Shown piece by piece: positions 1 to 8,574 of a stretch of 64,000 bases of DNA; positions within the stretch are counted from its first letter, which is position 1; each line of letters begins with the position of its first letter. Source of the stretch: Lachnospiraceae bacterium (GTDB lineage: Bacteria > Bacillota > Clostridia > Lachnospirales > Lachnospiraceae); the NCBI GenBank assembly GCA_017461725.1, contig JAFTXG010000015.1, forward strand, positions 124,001 to 188,000, read 5' to 3'. The translations under genes were made by a program, and so were the position numbers. Under the pieces are notes generated by a model. That model had not been told where the DNA came from and did no database searches. It was given only the letters and a program-made list of their open reading frames with translations.

Positions 1-41
1 CCATCTGCACGGGGGCTGCCGTTGAGCATCAACACTTTCAT
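1..41 (-). CDS. NADPH-dependent FMN reductase / flavodoxin-fold protein, N-terminal fragment
   Basis: Only the first 13 codons are inside the window; the gene runs off the left edge. They read MKVLMLNGSPRAD followed by a partial Gly codon. The 'LNGSPR' sequence right after the first beta strand is the FMN-phosphate loop typical of NADPH-dependent FMN reductases and iron-sulfur flavoproteins. An AGGAAAAG ribosome binding site lies just upstream. The product would be a cytoplasmic FMN oxidoreductase; the substrate cannot be told from this fragment. Confidence 0.7.
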   Translation of the reverse strand, partial: MKVLMLNGSPRAD

Positions 42-83
42 CGTCTTTTCCTACTTTCCCAATTAATTTTCCACCATATTATC

Positions 84-139
84 TGTTTTTCTGACGCTGT
101 TTTTCTGACGCTGTTTTTCTGACGCTTTTTTTCTGACGC
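84..139. repeat. Four tandem 14-bp repeats
   Basis: The unit TGTTTTTCTGACGC occurs at 84-97, 98-111 and 112-125, and once with one change (second base G to T) at 126-139. It fills the spacer between trmL (ends at 215) and the start of the flavin reductase at 41. A degenerate start of another unit (TGCTTTTCC) follows. The period is not a multiple of three and no gene covers it. It may be a slipped-strand repeat or a leader element of the flavin reductase mRNA. Confidence 0.85.
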
Positions 140-214
140 TGCTTTTCCACACAGTCTGCCAAGTTTCACGCTGAACTTTTTCCGACTGTGGTGTCCCGAC
201 TTTCAGTCTCTATT

Positions 215-715
215 TTATTTCCACCTGTAATCTCTCAGTTCGCCTTTCAGCTGCATCTGTTTGAAATTTTGCTGCCTCAGTGCCTCATAAAGCACGATGG
301 CCACAGAATTTGACAGATTCAGTGATCGGATATCCTCCAGCATGGGGATGCGGATCGCCGTCTCCTGGTGTTCCACCAGAATATGCTCCGGGATACCGGC
401 ACTCTCCCGCCCGAACATGATATAGGCATCATCCGGGAACTCAGCCTCGCAGTACAGATTCGGTCCCTTGGTGGTCGCCATGAAAATCCGCTCGCGGGCC
501 TTCGGATTACGCTCCAGAAAATCCTCGTAATTTTCATACACGGTGACATCCAGGTTCGGCCAGTAATCCAGACCGGCGCGCTTCAGCATCTTATCACTGA
601 TCTCGAAGCCCAGGGGCTTGATCAGGTGCAGTCTGGAACCGGTGGCCACGCAGGTACGGCCGATATTTCCGGTGTTGGCGGGCATCTCCGGCTCCAGCAG
701 AACTATATTCATCAT
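215..715 (-). CDS. trmL: tRNA (cytidine(34)-2'-O)-methyltransferase TrmL
   Basis: A SPOUT-family methyltransferase of 166 residues, the usual TrmL/YibK length. It methylates the 2'-OH of the wobble nucleotide of tRNA-Leu isoacceptors with SAM in the cytoplasm. The N-terminal 'LLEPEMPANTGNIGRT' and the C-terminal knot sequence 'RSLNLSNSVAIVLYEALRQ' are hallmarks of the family, and 'MFGRESAGIPE' is the SAM-binding loop. The start is preceded by GAGGAG at a good distance; the second Met is an equally possible start. It lies 45 bp downstream of the aminotransferase and may be cotranscribed with it. Confidence 0.93.
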   Translation of the reverse strand: MMNIVLLEPEMPANTGNIGRTCVATGSRLHLIKPLGFEISDKMLKRAGLDYWPNLDVTVYENYEDFLERNPKARERIFMATTKGPNLYCEAEFPDDAYIMFGRESAGIPEHILVEHQETAIRIPMLEDIRSLNLSNSVAIVLYEALRQQNFKQMQLKGELRDYRWK

Positions 716-760
716 AAAGAATTCTCCTCAGTATAGCAGGACTCAGCATTATTCATCAAT

Positions 761-1942
761 TTACTCGCTCTCGGGCTGACCTGCATCCAGCCACTTGATG
801 AATCGTCCGATGCGCTTCATCGCCTTCTTCAGCGTATCCAGCGAGTACGCGTAGGAGATTCGCACGAATCCCTCTCCGCAGTCGCCGAACGCGGTTCCCG
901 GCACCACAGCCACCTGCTCTCTCTGGAGCAGCTTGTTCGCAAACTCGTCGGAGGTCATTCCGAATCGGCTGATGTTGGGGAAGATATAAAACGCGCCGAA
1001 GGGCTCGAAGCAATCCAGCCCCATCTCCTTCATGGCGTGCATCAGGTAACGGCGTCTCTGGTTATATACTTCCTTCATGTGAGCCACATCCTCATCGCCG
1101 TTTCGCAGTGCCTCGACTGCGGCATACTGGCTGGTGGTGGGCGCACACATGATACAATACTGATGGATCTTGGTCATCTGGGCGATCACCCGCTCCGGTC
1201 CGGCCACATAGCCCAGTCTCCAGCCGGTCATGGCATAGGACTTGGAAAAGCCGTTGATCACCAGCGTCCGCTCCGCCATTCCGGGAATAGAAGCGATGCT
1301 CACATGATTGCCCTGATAGGTCAGTTCGGAATAAATCTCGTCGGAAACCACCCAGAGGTCGTGCTCAATGATGACCTTTGCTATTTTCTCCAGATCCTCC
1401 CGGTCCATCACAGAACCGGTGGGATTATTCGGGAAAGGAAGAATCAGTACTTTCGTCTTAGGAGTGATAGCCGCCTCCAGCTCTTCTGGAGTCAGCTTAA
1501 ACTGATTTTTCTCCTGAAGCTCAATAATCACCGGAACACCTCCGGTCAGCGTGGTGCAGGGAAGATATGCCACATAGCTGGGCTGAGGGATCAGCACCTC
1601 ATCGCCTGGATTTAACATGGCACGCATGGCAACATCGATGGCCTCGCTGCCGCCCACAGTCACCAGAATCTCCTTCTGGGCGTGATAATTCAACTGACAC
1701 CTGCGGTGAAGATAGACGGCAATCTCCTGCTTTAACTCCTTCAAACCGGCGTTTGAGGTGTAATGGGTGCGGGCCTTCTCCAGGGAATAGATACCCTCCT
1801 CGCGGATATGCCAGGGGGTCTCAAAATCCGGCTCGCCCACACCGAGGGAGATGGCATCGGGCATCTCGCTGACGATATCAAAAAATTTACGAATGCCGGA
1901 AGGCTTGATTTCTTTTACTTTTTCGGACAACGGATCTCTCAT
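761..1942 (-). CDS. PLP-dependent class I/II aminotransferase
   Basis: A 393-residue fold-type I aminotransferase. K234 in 'NGFSKSYAMTGWRLGY' is the expected Schiff-base lysine; N173 in 'FPNNPTGS' and D201 in 'SDEIY' match the cofactor-binding residues. The closest functional groups are aspartate/aromatic aminotransferases (PatA or AraT type); substrate specificity is not readable. Its ATG overlaps the stop of the Lrp/AsnC regulator upstream by 4 bp, so the two are translationally coupled. That suggests the regulator senses an amino acid made or consumed by this enzyme. Confidence 0.9.
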   Translation of the reverse strand: MRDPLSEKVKEIKPSGIRKFFDIVSEMPDAISLGVGEPDFETPWHIREEGIYSLEKARTHYTSNAGLKELKQEIAVYLHRRCQLNYHAQKEILVTVGGSEAIDVAMRAMLNPGDEVLIPQPSYVAYLPCTTLTGGVPVIIELQEKNQFKLTPEELEAAITPKTKVLILPFPNNPTGSVMDREDLEKIAKVIIEHDLWVVSDEIYSELTYQGNHVSIASIPGMAERTLVINGFSKSYAMTGWRLGYVAGPERVIAQMTKIHQYCIMCAPTTSQYAAVEALRNGDEDVAHMKEVYNQRRRYLMHAMKEMGLDCFEPFGAFYIFPNISRFGMTSDEFANKLLQREQVAVVPGTAFGDCGEGFVRISYAYSLDTLKKAMKRIGRFIKWLDAGQPESE

Positions 1943-2421
1943 ATCATGAACAACTCTCTTTCATCCACAGATTCCTCTTCCAGCACGGTGCCGTGATCCT
2001 TGTACTTTTTCAGCACAAAATGGGTCGCGGTGCTCAGCACGGACTCAAGGGCAGACAGCTTGTTGGTCACAAAGGAAGCCACGTCCTTCATGGTCTTTCC
2101 CTCCAGAATTACGGTGAAATCATATCCGCCGGACATCAGATAAACGGCATTCACCTCGTTGAACATATAGATACGCTCCGCGATCTTGTCAAAGCCCATG
2201 CCGCGCTGGGGGGTAACCTTAACCTCGATCAAAGCAGTAACCTTCTCCTCGGTGGTATTGTCCCAGTTAATCAGGGTGTGGTATCCACAAATGATATGCT
2301 CTTTCTCCATCTCAGCGATCTCATTTGCCAGCGTCATCTCGTCGATATCCAGCATGATCGCCATATCCTTCAAATCAATACGGCTGTTTTTCTCCAGCAT
2401 TCTCAATATCTGATTGCGCAT
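1939..2421 (-). CDS. Lrp/AsnC family transcriptional regulator
   Basis: A 160-residue regulator with an N-terminal winged helix (about residues 1-55, starting MRNQILRMLEKNSRIDLKD) and a C-terminal RAM ligand-binding domain (about 65-145, with 'VMSGGYDFTV'-like sequence read as YLMSGGYDFTVILEGK). I place the start at 2421 because GGAGG lies 8 nt upstream; an in-frame ATG 24 nt further upstream lacks a site. It overlaps the aminotransferase by 4 bp. Family members bind amino acids and act as feast/famine regulators; the target here is inferred from the operon only. Confidence 0.9.
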   Translation of the reverse strand: MRNQILRMLEKNSRIDLKDMAIMLDIDEMTLANEIAEMEKEHIICGYHTLINWDNTTEEKVTALIEVKVTPQRGMGFDKIAERIYMFNEVNAVYLMSGGYDFTVILEGKTMKDVASFVTNKLSALESVLSTATHFVLKKYKDHGTVLEEESVDERELFMI

Positions 2422-2486
2422 GTTATATTCCTCCATCTCACACATATACAGTATCTCTTTTCACTGATACCGATAATCCTCAAATA

Positions 2487-3107
2487 TTACCTCAGCACAT
2501 CCGTTTTCGCGACTTCATCACAAAATCGGATATACTCATCTGTCTGGGGACGATTCAAGAAGCCAATCCCGTCTCCGTTGATAATCGCCTTGTCATTATC
2601 TGCGGTGATATGCCCGATCACCGAAGCTGCAAAGCCCAACTCCTTCAGCTCGGCACACAGGCGATATCCATTGTCTGCGGTCAGCAGTGCGCATCCGCCG
2701 GACAACAGATGGTAAGGGTTGATCTCCAATACTTCACAGATTTCGATGGTCTCCTGCTTTACCGGAATATCCCGCAGGCCTACCCGCATTCCGGTGCCGG
2801 AATAACCGGCCAGTATCCACAGGGCGGTCATGATTCCTCCGTCCCCCACGGTCAGCATGGCTGTCGCACCATGCCGAATCGCGACTGCGGCCTCCGGCAC
2901 TCTGGTCAGATAATCGAGGAACCTTTCTGCATCATCCAACAATTCCTCCGGCAGGGTCTTCAGCAGCTTCTCCCGCTGTTCCCTCGCCAGTCTGGCGGTT
3001 CCCTCCAATGCAATGAACCCGGTCATGACGATATCCTGGCCGGGTGTGATCTTCTCTATATGTCTGTCTGCTTCAATGACAGGAAAATCATGTTCATGTT
3101 TAATCAT
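2487..3107 (-). CDS. AIR synthase-related C-terminal domain protein (HypE/PurM-like half)
   Basis: A 206-residue protein that matches only the C-terminal AIRS domain of the HypE/ThiL/PurM/SelD family. 'LTVGDGGIMTALWILAGYSGTG' (read in two parts) followed by 'IPVKQETIEICEVLEINP' and 'LLSGGCALLTA' parallels HypE. The N-terminal ATP-binding AIRS domain is absent, so normal kinase-like catalysis is unlikely without a partner. The site upstream is weak, and a 12-bp inverted repeat sits 10 nt before the start. It follows the vanW-like gene by 73 bp and may be the last gene of that operon. The biological role is unknown. Confidence 0.7.
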   Translation of the reverse strand: MIKHEHDFPVIEADRHIEKITPGQDIVMTGFIALEGTARLAREQREKLLKTLPEELLDDAERFLDYLTRVPEAAVAIRHGATAMLTVGDGGIMTALWILAGYSGTGMRVGLRDIPVKQETIEICEVLEINPYHLLSGGCALLTADNGYRLCAELKELGFAASVIGHITADNDKAIINGDGIGFLNRPQTDEYIRFCDEVAKTDVLR

Positions 3108-3117
3108 TGCTGTCCGC

Positions 3118-3152
3118 TCTGTCTGATCAACGCTGCACGATGATCAGACAGA
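3118..3152 (-). promoter_or_regulatory. Perfect 12-bp inverted repeat before the AIRS-like gene
   Basis: TCTGTCTGATCA at 3118-3129 and its exact complement at 3141-3152 flank an 11-nt loop. No T-run follows on the minus strand, so it is not an ordinary terminator. Its 3' side ends 10 nt from the start codon at 3107, and a GGAGG lies just 5' of it. It could occlude ribosome loading, stabilise an mRNA end, or be a protein-binding site. Confidence 0.6.
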
Positions 3153-3180
3153 CCTCCAATACTAAATTAACTCGCCGTCA

Positions 3181-4776
3181 TCATCCCTCGCTGCCGGCGT
3201 TTGCCGTTGATGCCTCTGTCTGAGTACCATTCCCAGCTTCCGCGCCTGCCTCAGCCGCCGGTGCGTCTGTCTCAGCTGCCGGAGCCTCGGTCTCGGGGGC
3301 CGGCGCCTCCGGCTCAGGAGCCGGTTCAGGCTCGGTTTCTGTGTTCGGATTATAACGGATGATCGCAGCCGACTTCACATAAGTGTCGGTATGAAGAAGC
3401 TCCTTAGACTTCAGGACACCATTCACCCAGACCTCCTTGTAAGCCTCCACTACTACATAGGGGTAATCCCCCTGATCCCAGACCTGTGTGCCCGGTGCCA
3501 GTGTCTCATCCACAATATAAGTCCGCTCTTCGTCCGTCGGATATACACATTCAAGAATATTATTATAGAACTTGAGCTTACGGTTCGCGGTATCGCGGGT
3601 CTCTTTTCCGTAAATATTGAAATAAAGCCAGCTGTCCGGCTTACCGTAAACCGTATACGCCTCAATGTAGATCGGAGTATCATAATTATTTGTAAACACC
3701 AGATCTCGTGAACCGTAATCGTTGATCGTGGAATCAAAGCCCCAGTCGGTATAGCTTACGACCATGGAATGATTCCATCGCTTCTCTACCTGGAGCTCAG
3801 CGTAGAGAACCGCATTGTACAGCGTGGTGGAAAGACTGCAAACGCCGCCTCCCAGGCTGTCATCATAGCGTCCGTTCAGATACTGAACTGCAGTCACGTA
3901 ACCGTTATCCGCATTAAAGGGAGCCAGAACATCAACCACCGAATAGCTCTCACCGGGAAGGATGACCGCTCCGTCGATCTTTTCCGCACCGACCATAACA
4001 TTAATGCCGCGGTTTGTGTCCAGATCACCGCAGATCGTCTTAAAACTGCCCAGACAGTCGGAGATCGTGGAGAGAGCTTCGTATGTGTGGACGGGCTCTG
4101 TGATCACTGCCTCCGCGGAAAGAGTTAACTCAGCCGTGCCGTCCCAGATCTCGATGGCATTCATCACTTTGGTCAGGGTAGCCGCTTCATCAACCGCAAT
4201 ACCGGTCTGCTCATGGGTAACCTCAAAGCCATTGCCCGCTCTGGTCACCGTGGCCTCAATAGGAGCCTGATTTACTGCCTTTGCAAACTGAGCGATCACC
4301 GCCTCTGCAACATCACGCTCTGCGTACTGAACCATCTGCAGCTCATAACCGTTGTACGCGATATCCTTAGTCGCCTTATACCGCTCGATCAGACTGCCGC
4401 TTTTTCCGAGGCTGGCTGCTCTCACCACTTCCTCAGAAGGATTGATAAAGGTCAGTCCCAGCTGCTCCATGGTATAGCTCACCGTCGCACCCTCAAGGTT
4501 CAGGTTCACTGTGCTGTTTAACATTTCCCGCTGTCTGGCCGCCAGCACATCCACGGCCTCCATCAGGGTCAGACCGCCTATGTCAACGCCGCCGATGCGC
4601 ACGCCCTCAGCGATAATCTCGTCCTCGCTGACGCGGTACATCTGGGCAAAGGCTCTGACTTCTTCTGTCATCTCCTCGCTGTTCGAAGCATTTGCAGGCA
4701 TTGCCGCCGCAAGCAGCAAAGCCGCTGCAGACACCCCCAGTATCGCCTGTCCAATTCTTCTCATCATCTTTTTCAT
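3181..4776 (-). CDS. Exported VanW family protein with acidic Pro/Glu-rich tail
   Basis: About 531 residues: a signal peptide (positively charged start, then a hydrophobic stretch ending near 'AAAMPANAS'), a PG_binding_4-type region (about 60-240), the VanW domain (about 260-420, with 'GGGVCSLSTTLYNAVLYAEL' and 'RWNHSM'), a G5-like 'VEAYKEVWVNGVL' region, and a low-complexity C-terminal tail rich in Pro, Glu and Ala. I use the ATG at 4776, with GAGG 7 nt upstream, over a TTG one codon earlier. VanW proteins are cell-wall associated; the molecular role is unresolved. It lies 25 bp after a paralogue. Confidence 0.88.
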   Translation of the reverse strand: MKKMMRRIGQAILGVSAAALLLAAAMPANASNSEEMTEEVRAFAQMYRVSEDEIIAEGVRIGGVDIGGLTLMEAVDVLAARQREMLNSTVNLNLEGATVSYTMEQLGLTFINPSEEVVRAASLGKSGSLIERYKATKDIAYNGYELQMVQYAERDVAEAVIAQFAKAVNQAPIEATVTRAGNGFEVTHEQTGIAVDEAATLTKVMNAIEIWDGTAELTLSAEAVITEPVHTYEALSTISDCLGSFKTICGDLDTNRGINVMVGAEKIDGAVILPGESYSVVDVLAPFNADNGYVTAVQYLNGRYDDSLGGGVCSLSTTLYNAVLYAELQVEKRWNHSMVVSYTDWGFDSTINDYGSRDLVFTNNYDTPIYIEAYTVYGKPDSWLYFNIYGKETRDTANRKLKFYNNILECVYPTDEERTYIVDETLAPGTQVWDQGDYPYVVVEAYKEVWVNGVLKSKELLHTDTYVKSAAIIRYNPNTETEPEPAPEPEAPAPETEAPAAETDAPAAEAGAEAGNGTQTEASTANAGSEG

Positions 4777-4804
4777 CAAAAAACCTCACTTAAATCACAA
4801 ATCC

Positions 4805-6289
4805 TTACGGGTTAATGGGATTATGGTGAATGATTCCGTCGGAACGGATATAGGTGTCCGTGTGCAGGTACTCATCCGACACGATCACTCCGTTCACCTC
4901 GACCTTCTTGTAAGCATTTACTACCATGTAGGGGTATGCGGACTGCATCCTGACCTCGGTACCCGGCTCAAGCTCAGGATCAATCACGTAATTGTCCACC
5001 GCATCCTCCTGCTCAATAACCTCGTAATACAATGAAACATCTCTGGAATTAAATTCCGCTGTTCTGGTTCCCCAGATTGCAAAATAGCACTGACCGTAGT
5101 CCGGATTGACCGCCCACGCTCTGGCCTCAATGTAGATCGGGAAATCGTAATTGTTGGTAAACACCAGGTCTTTGCTGCCGTCATTATTTACCGTCGAATC
5201 AAATCCGGGACGGGCATAGTTGATCACCATGGAGTGATTATATCTGCGGTCCACCTGCAGCTCTGCATACATGATGGCATTGTACAGGGTGGTGGTCAGA
5301 CTGCACACACCGCCGCCGAGATCATCCACATAACCGCCCTGATTGAATGCGGTGGCATACTGCCAGCCATTCTCCACGGTAAAGGGCTGCAGCCGCTCCC
5401 ATGCAGAGTAAGACTCTCCGGGCAGCAGAACCACACCGTTCATCTTCTGTGCACCGAGAACCACATTCCATCCGCGTCCCTGGGAAACATCGCCGCCCAT
5501 GGGTGTCACATAGTCTGCCATAATATCCTGAATCGTGGACAATGCCTCGTAGGTGTACTTCGGCTCGGTGATGGTGATCACCGCCTCGATGGACGGAGAC
5601 TCCCCGCTCCAGTCGGCCACTGCCGCTCTCACCAGCTCCAGCGTGGCATCAGTATCCATCATCACGCCGGTCTGGTCCTCGGTCACTACAAAAGCGCCGT
5701 CAACTCTGGTGATCGTCGCCTCAATCGGCTCAACATAAATCGTGTCGGCCAACGCAGCAACCTTTTCTTCCAGCAGCTGCACATCAAAGTCATAGCTCCA
5801 GGTGCAGATAATCCGGTCATTTTCCAGATCCTTCAGTGCCTTGTACCGCTCTAGCAGCGTACCTCTCCGACCGATCTTCGCCGCATCGTAGAGAATATCG
5901 GTGGTATCCTCAAACGCAAGCCCTACTTCCTCGAAGGGGATGGATACCGTCTGGTCCATCAATTCCACCGTAAACACCGCGCTGCGAATCTCCTCCTCTG
6001 CGGTTACCAGCTGCTCTCTCGCCTCGCGGATCGTCATACCTCCCACCGGTGTCTCATTGATATAAACACCCTCGGGAATCACAGAGTCCTCGGTCACCTC
6101 GATCTCCACATCAATCTCAGTTCCGGTCTGCGCCTGCTCTCCGCCCTTTTCTCCGCTTCCACCGATACCAAAAACCGGTGCTGCGGACGCATAGGCTTTC
6201 ATCTGCGAAAATCCACAGCTGCATGCCAGAACCAGCAATCCGGCCAGCACAGCTGCGATGGGAATTCTGTATCTCATCTTATTCATCAT
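4805..6289 (-). CDS. Exported VanW family protein, possible lipoprotein
   Basis: About 494 residues from the ATG at 6289. Upstream in-frame Met codons lie inside the predicted promoter, so they are rejected. The start (MMNKMRYRIP) leads into a hydrophobic segment ending VLACSCG; the first Cys could be lipidated, but the lipobox is imperfect. A PG_binding_4-like region (about 60-230) and a VanW domain ('GGGVCSLTTTLYNAIMYAEL', 'RRYNHSM') follow, then the same G5-like 'VNAYKKVEVNGVI' end as the neighbour. It lacks the neighbour's Pro/Glu tail. The pair looks like a tandem duplication and shares a promoter. Confidence 0.88.
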   Translation of the reverse strand: MMNKMRYRIPIAAVLAGLLVLACSCGFSQMKAYASAAPVFGIGGSGEKGGEQAQTGTEIDVEIEVTEDSVIPEGVYINETPVGGMTIREAREQLVTAEEEIRSAVFTVELMDQTVSIPFEEVGLAFEDTTDILYDAAKIGRRGTLLERYKALKDLENDRIICTWSYDFDVQLLEEKVAALADTIYVEPIEATITRVDGAFVVTEDQTGVMMDTDATLELVRAAVADWSGESPSIEAVITITEPKYTYEALSTIQDIMADYVTPMGGDVSQGRGWNVVLGAQKMNGVVLLPGESYSAWERLQPFTVENGWQYATAFNQGGYVDDLGGGVCSLTTTLYNAIMYAELQVDRRYNHSMVINYARPGFDSTVNNDGSKDLVFTNNYDFPIYIEARAWAVNPDYGQCYFAIWGTRTAEFNSRDVSLYYEVIEQEDAVDNYVIDPELEPGTEVRMQSAYPYMVVNAYKKVEVNGVIVSDEYLHTDTYIRSDGIIHHNPINP

Positions 6290-6368
6290 AGTGTCTTTTA
6301 TCCTCCGTATATCGACACACAATATTACCGCCGGCGACAACACCTCTATCTCCTGCCGCCCGAAGTAC

Positions 6369-6397
6369 ATTGTAACAGGTGACAGGCAAATTTGCAA
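6369..6397 (-). promoter_or_regulatory. SigA-type promoter for the vanW-like pair
   Basis: On the minus strand TTGCAA (6397-6392), a 17-bp spacer and TACAAT (6374-6369) with an upstream TG extended element. Transcription would start near 6362, about 70 nt before the start codon at 6289. Confidence 0.75.
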
Positions 6398-6419
6398 GCG
6401 CTCCTGCTAAACGTAACAT

Positions 6420-6606
6420 ATTTGTAATCTTTGAGCCATGCAGAAAAGACAGGCCGGCAGGTGCGTGCCTGCACAGGCCCCTGAGGCACATGGCATTTTC
6501 TATATGGCGAATGCCATATATGAGCAGACCAGCAGCGAAGCAGGAACGGTCTGCGAATTGCATGGCGAACAGCCTCATGGGCCAGCTGTAAATATCTACC
6601 GATATA
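6420..6606. other. Gene-free spacer with short hairpins
   Basis: Between the vanW promoter and the small membrane peptide gene no supported coding region is seen. It holds a perfect 8-bp hairpin, TATATGGC at 6501-6508 with its complement at 6513-6520 around a GAAT loop, and a smaller GCAGG/CCTGC stem near 6458-6472. None is followed by a convincing T-run. Confidence 0.5.
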
Positions 6607-6714
6607 CTACATCAGGGCCGCCGCAATGGTAGGCACAATCATCGCCAGGATCAGGATCGCCACAATCACGCCTGCCAGTACGCGCTTTGTCTTAGTGTTT
6701 TTTAAATTCATCAT
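6607..6714 (-). CDS. 35-residue single-pass membrane peptide
   Basis: A short gene not usually called by length-limited finders. It reads MMNLKNTKTKRV, then a hydrophobic helix of about 20 residues (starting LAGVIVAILILAMIV), ending AAALM. The charged N-terminus followed by one helix predicts a small N-in membrane protein. AAGGAG lies 10 nt upstream and overlaps the end of the radical SAM gene, whose stop is 1 nt before this ATG. That spacing indicates translational coupling. Function unknown; the layout recalls other tiny Firmicutes membrane peptides, but I cannot name a family. Confidence 0.65.
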   Translation of the reverse strand: MMNLKNTKTKRVLAGVIVAILILAMIVPTIAAALM

Positions 6715-6715
6715 C

Positions 6716-8506
6716 TCAGTATATCTCCTTTCGCAGTAAGGCATTGTTGGAGATCGCGCTCCGCCGGGTGTAGTCAAACAGCCAGATTTCCCGGCTGCTC
6801 TTCACCTCGCCGGTCTGCATAAACAGCTCCAGACTGAAGTCGATCTCTTCTCTGTGATAATCCCGGGAGTGCCCCGGACAGGGGAGCTCCCTGCCCACCG
6901 CAAATACCGGGCGCTTTCTTGCGTGTTCTCTCAAATAATAATCCATTGTAAGCAAGGTGTCAAAGACTTCTCGCCGATTTACAGAAATTTCATGAATGAA
7001 TCCTCTCAATTGTTCAAAAAGGCCTGCTCTGGAAAGACTTTTCCCCTCCGGATTTACTTTTTGGCCGTGTGCCGCCAGGGCATCATACAGCGCGAAGGGC
7101 GATGCAAACTCCCGCTCCAGTGCACTCAGCGTCAGTTCGAACTGATGGCTGTTATAGTATGTCTCCACCATCTCCTCGATTCCTTTGAGACGAATCACAT
7201 CCGGGTAGGAAAGCCATCGGGTGGCCAGCACTTCATAGGGCGCATTGTCTCGGTACACAATGCCGAACTCCTCCGTCTGCAGGGCAATAGGTGATCCCTT
7301 CAGGACCTTCAGAAATCCCAGCTGAAGCTGTGACGGGTGCATCCCGTACACCTCATTGAACGATGTGGCAAAACTGTCCATGTCCTCATAGGGAAGTCCG
7401 GCGATCAGATCCAGATGCTGATGAACATTCCCACCGAAATTGATCGCGGCGACCACCTCAGACAACCGCTGAACATCAGCCCTGCGGTTGATGGCCCTCA
7501 AGGTGTCCGGATTTGTGGACTGAACGCCGATTTCCAGCTGCACCAGGCCGGGACGCATCTTTTTCAGCAGGTCGATCTCCTCCTGCCCCATCAGATCCGC
7601 TGTGATCTCGAAATGAAAATTAGTCACACCGTTGTCATGCTCCAGCAGATACCGCCAGATCGCCGCGGTTCGCTGACGATCACTGTTGAATGTGCGATCC
7701 AGGAATTTTACCTGGGGCACACGCTGTTCCAGAAACCACTGAAGCTCGGAAAGCACCAGAGAAAGGCTGCGGTATCGCATCCTTTTGTCGGAAGCCGACA
7801 GACAATAGCTGCAGTGAAAAGGACAGCCCCGGCTGCTCTCATAGTACACGATTCGGTTGGAGAAATCCTCCTGCTTATCGTAAATAAACGGCAGTCTGTC
7901 CATGTCGGCCGTCGCCGGTATGCCGGTACTGACGATAATGCCGGACACATCGCGATAGCGGAGGCCAGCGATTTTCCGAAGCATAGAATTTAATTTTGCC
8001 AATTGATTTCCATCGTCATACTTCCGACACGGTGCCTCAGCCGGAGTGTTCTGCTCCGATTCCTGCCCAAGCGCGGCCGTTCCGACTGCCAGATATGCCT
8101 CCAGCACCCCTGGGAAAACCATCTCGCCCTCACCGCACATCACCCCATCGATCGGCAGCTCGGCAAACACTCCATCGTCGGACCAGGCCGCCTCCGGACC
8201 GCCCAGCCAGATGGGCACCTCCGGCAGCACCTTCGCCAGATCGCCGCAGAGCTTTTTCACCGTCTCCGCATTCCAGATATAACAGGAAATCCCGATCACA
8301 TCGGGCTGCCTGCGCACAATATCCATCAGAATCTTTTCATAGACATGATTAATGGTGTATTCGGCCACGGTCACATGCCCGCGCAATTCCTCGGGAACAC
8401 TGTATTTTAGGCTGTACAGCGCCGGATTTAAATGTATGTACTTGGCATTGATCCCTACCAGAAGGAAATTAATCTTTTTCATCTCGATTTGTCCCACATC
8501 CATCAT
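6716..8506 (-). CDS. B12-binding domain radical SAM protein (DUF4080 type)
   Basis: 596 residues. The N-terminal third resembles the cobalamin-binding domain ('VGINAKYIHLNPALYSLK', 'DVIGISCYIWN', 'WLGGPEAAW'). The radical SAM core follows with C228, C232 and C235 in 'SSRGCPFHCSYC', binding the 4Fe-4S cluster. The C-terminal part is the DUF4080 region common in clostridial members. Such enzymes are cytoplasmic, and the substrate is not known for this subgroup. Two starts are possible: the ATG at 8506, or MKKINFLLVG at 8482; neither has a strong ribosome binding site. The 35-residue membrane peptide follows immediately. Confidence 0.88.
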   Translation of the reverse strand: MMDVGQIEMKKINFLLVGINAKYIHLNPALYSLKYSVPEELRGHVTVAEYTINHVYEKILMDIVRRQPDVIGISCYIWNAETVKKLCGDLAKVLPEVPIWLGGPEAAWSDDGVFAELPIDGVMCGEGEMVFPGVLEAYLAVGTAALGQESEQNTPAEAPCRKYDDGNQLAKLNSMLRKIAGLRYRDVSGIIVSTGIPATADMDRLPFIYDKQEDFSNRIVYYESSRGCPFHCSYCLSASDKRMRYRSLSLVLSELQWFLEQRVPQVKFLDRTFNSDRQRTAAIWRYLLEHDNGVTNFHFEITADLMGQEEIDLLKKMRPGLVQLEIGVQSTNPDTLRAINRRADVQRLSEVVAAINFGGNVHQHLDLIAGLPYEDMDSFATSFNEVYGMHPSQLQLGFLKVLKGSPIALQTEEFGIVYRDNAPYEVLATRWLSYPDVIRLKGIEEMVETYYNSHQFELTLSALEREFASPFALYDALAAHGQKVNPEGKSLSRAGLFEQLRGFIHEISVNRREVFDTLLTMDYYLREHARKRPVFAVGRELPCPGHSRDYHREEIDFSLELFMQTGEVKSSREIWLFDYTRRSAISNNALLRKEIY

Positions 8507-8574
8507 ATGGTTGACCGTTCATCTCCGAGCGCAGAACAATCCGCTCCCGCAGACACTGTGCTTCGCCTTAAACA

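Noticed and set aside
3181..6289. VanW genes as a vancomycin resistance locus
   Set aside because: VanW domains are common in Clostridia. No vanH/A/B/X or VanRS genes are present, so resistance is not supported.
6398..6606. Upstream in-frame Met codons of the second VanW gene as the start
   Set aside because: The longest frame begins inside the promoter (6369-6397) and codes no signal peptide there; the ATG at 6289 fits the lipoprotein-like signal.
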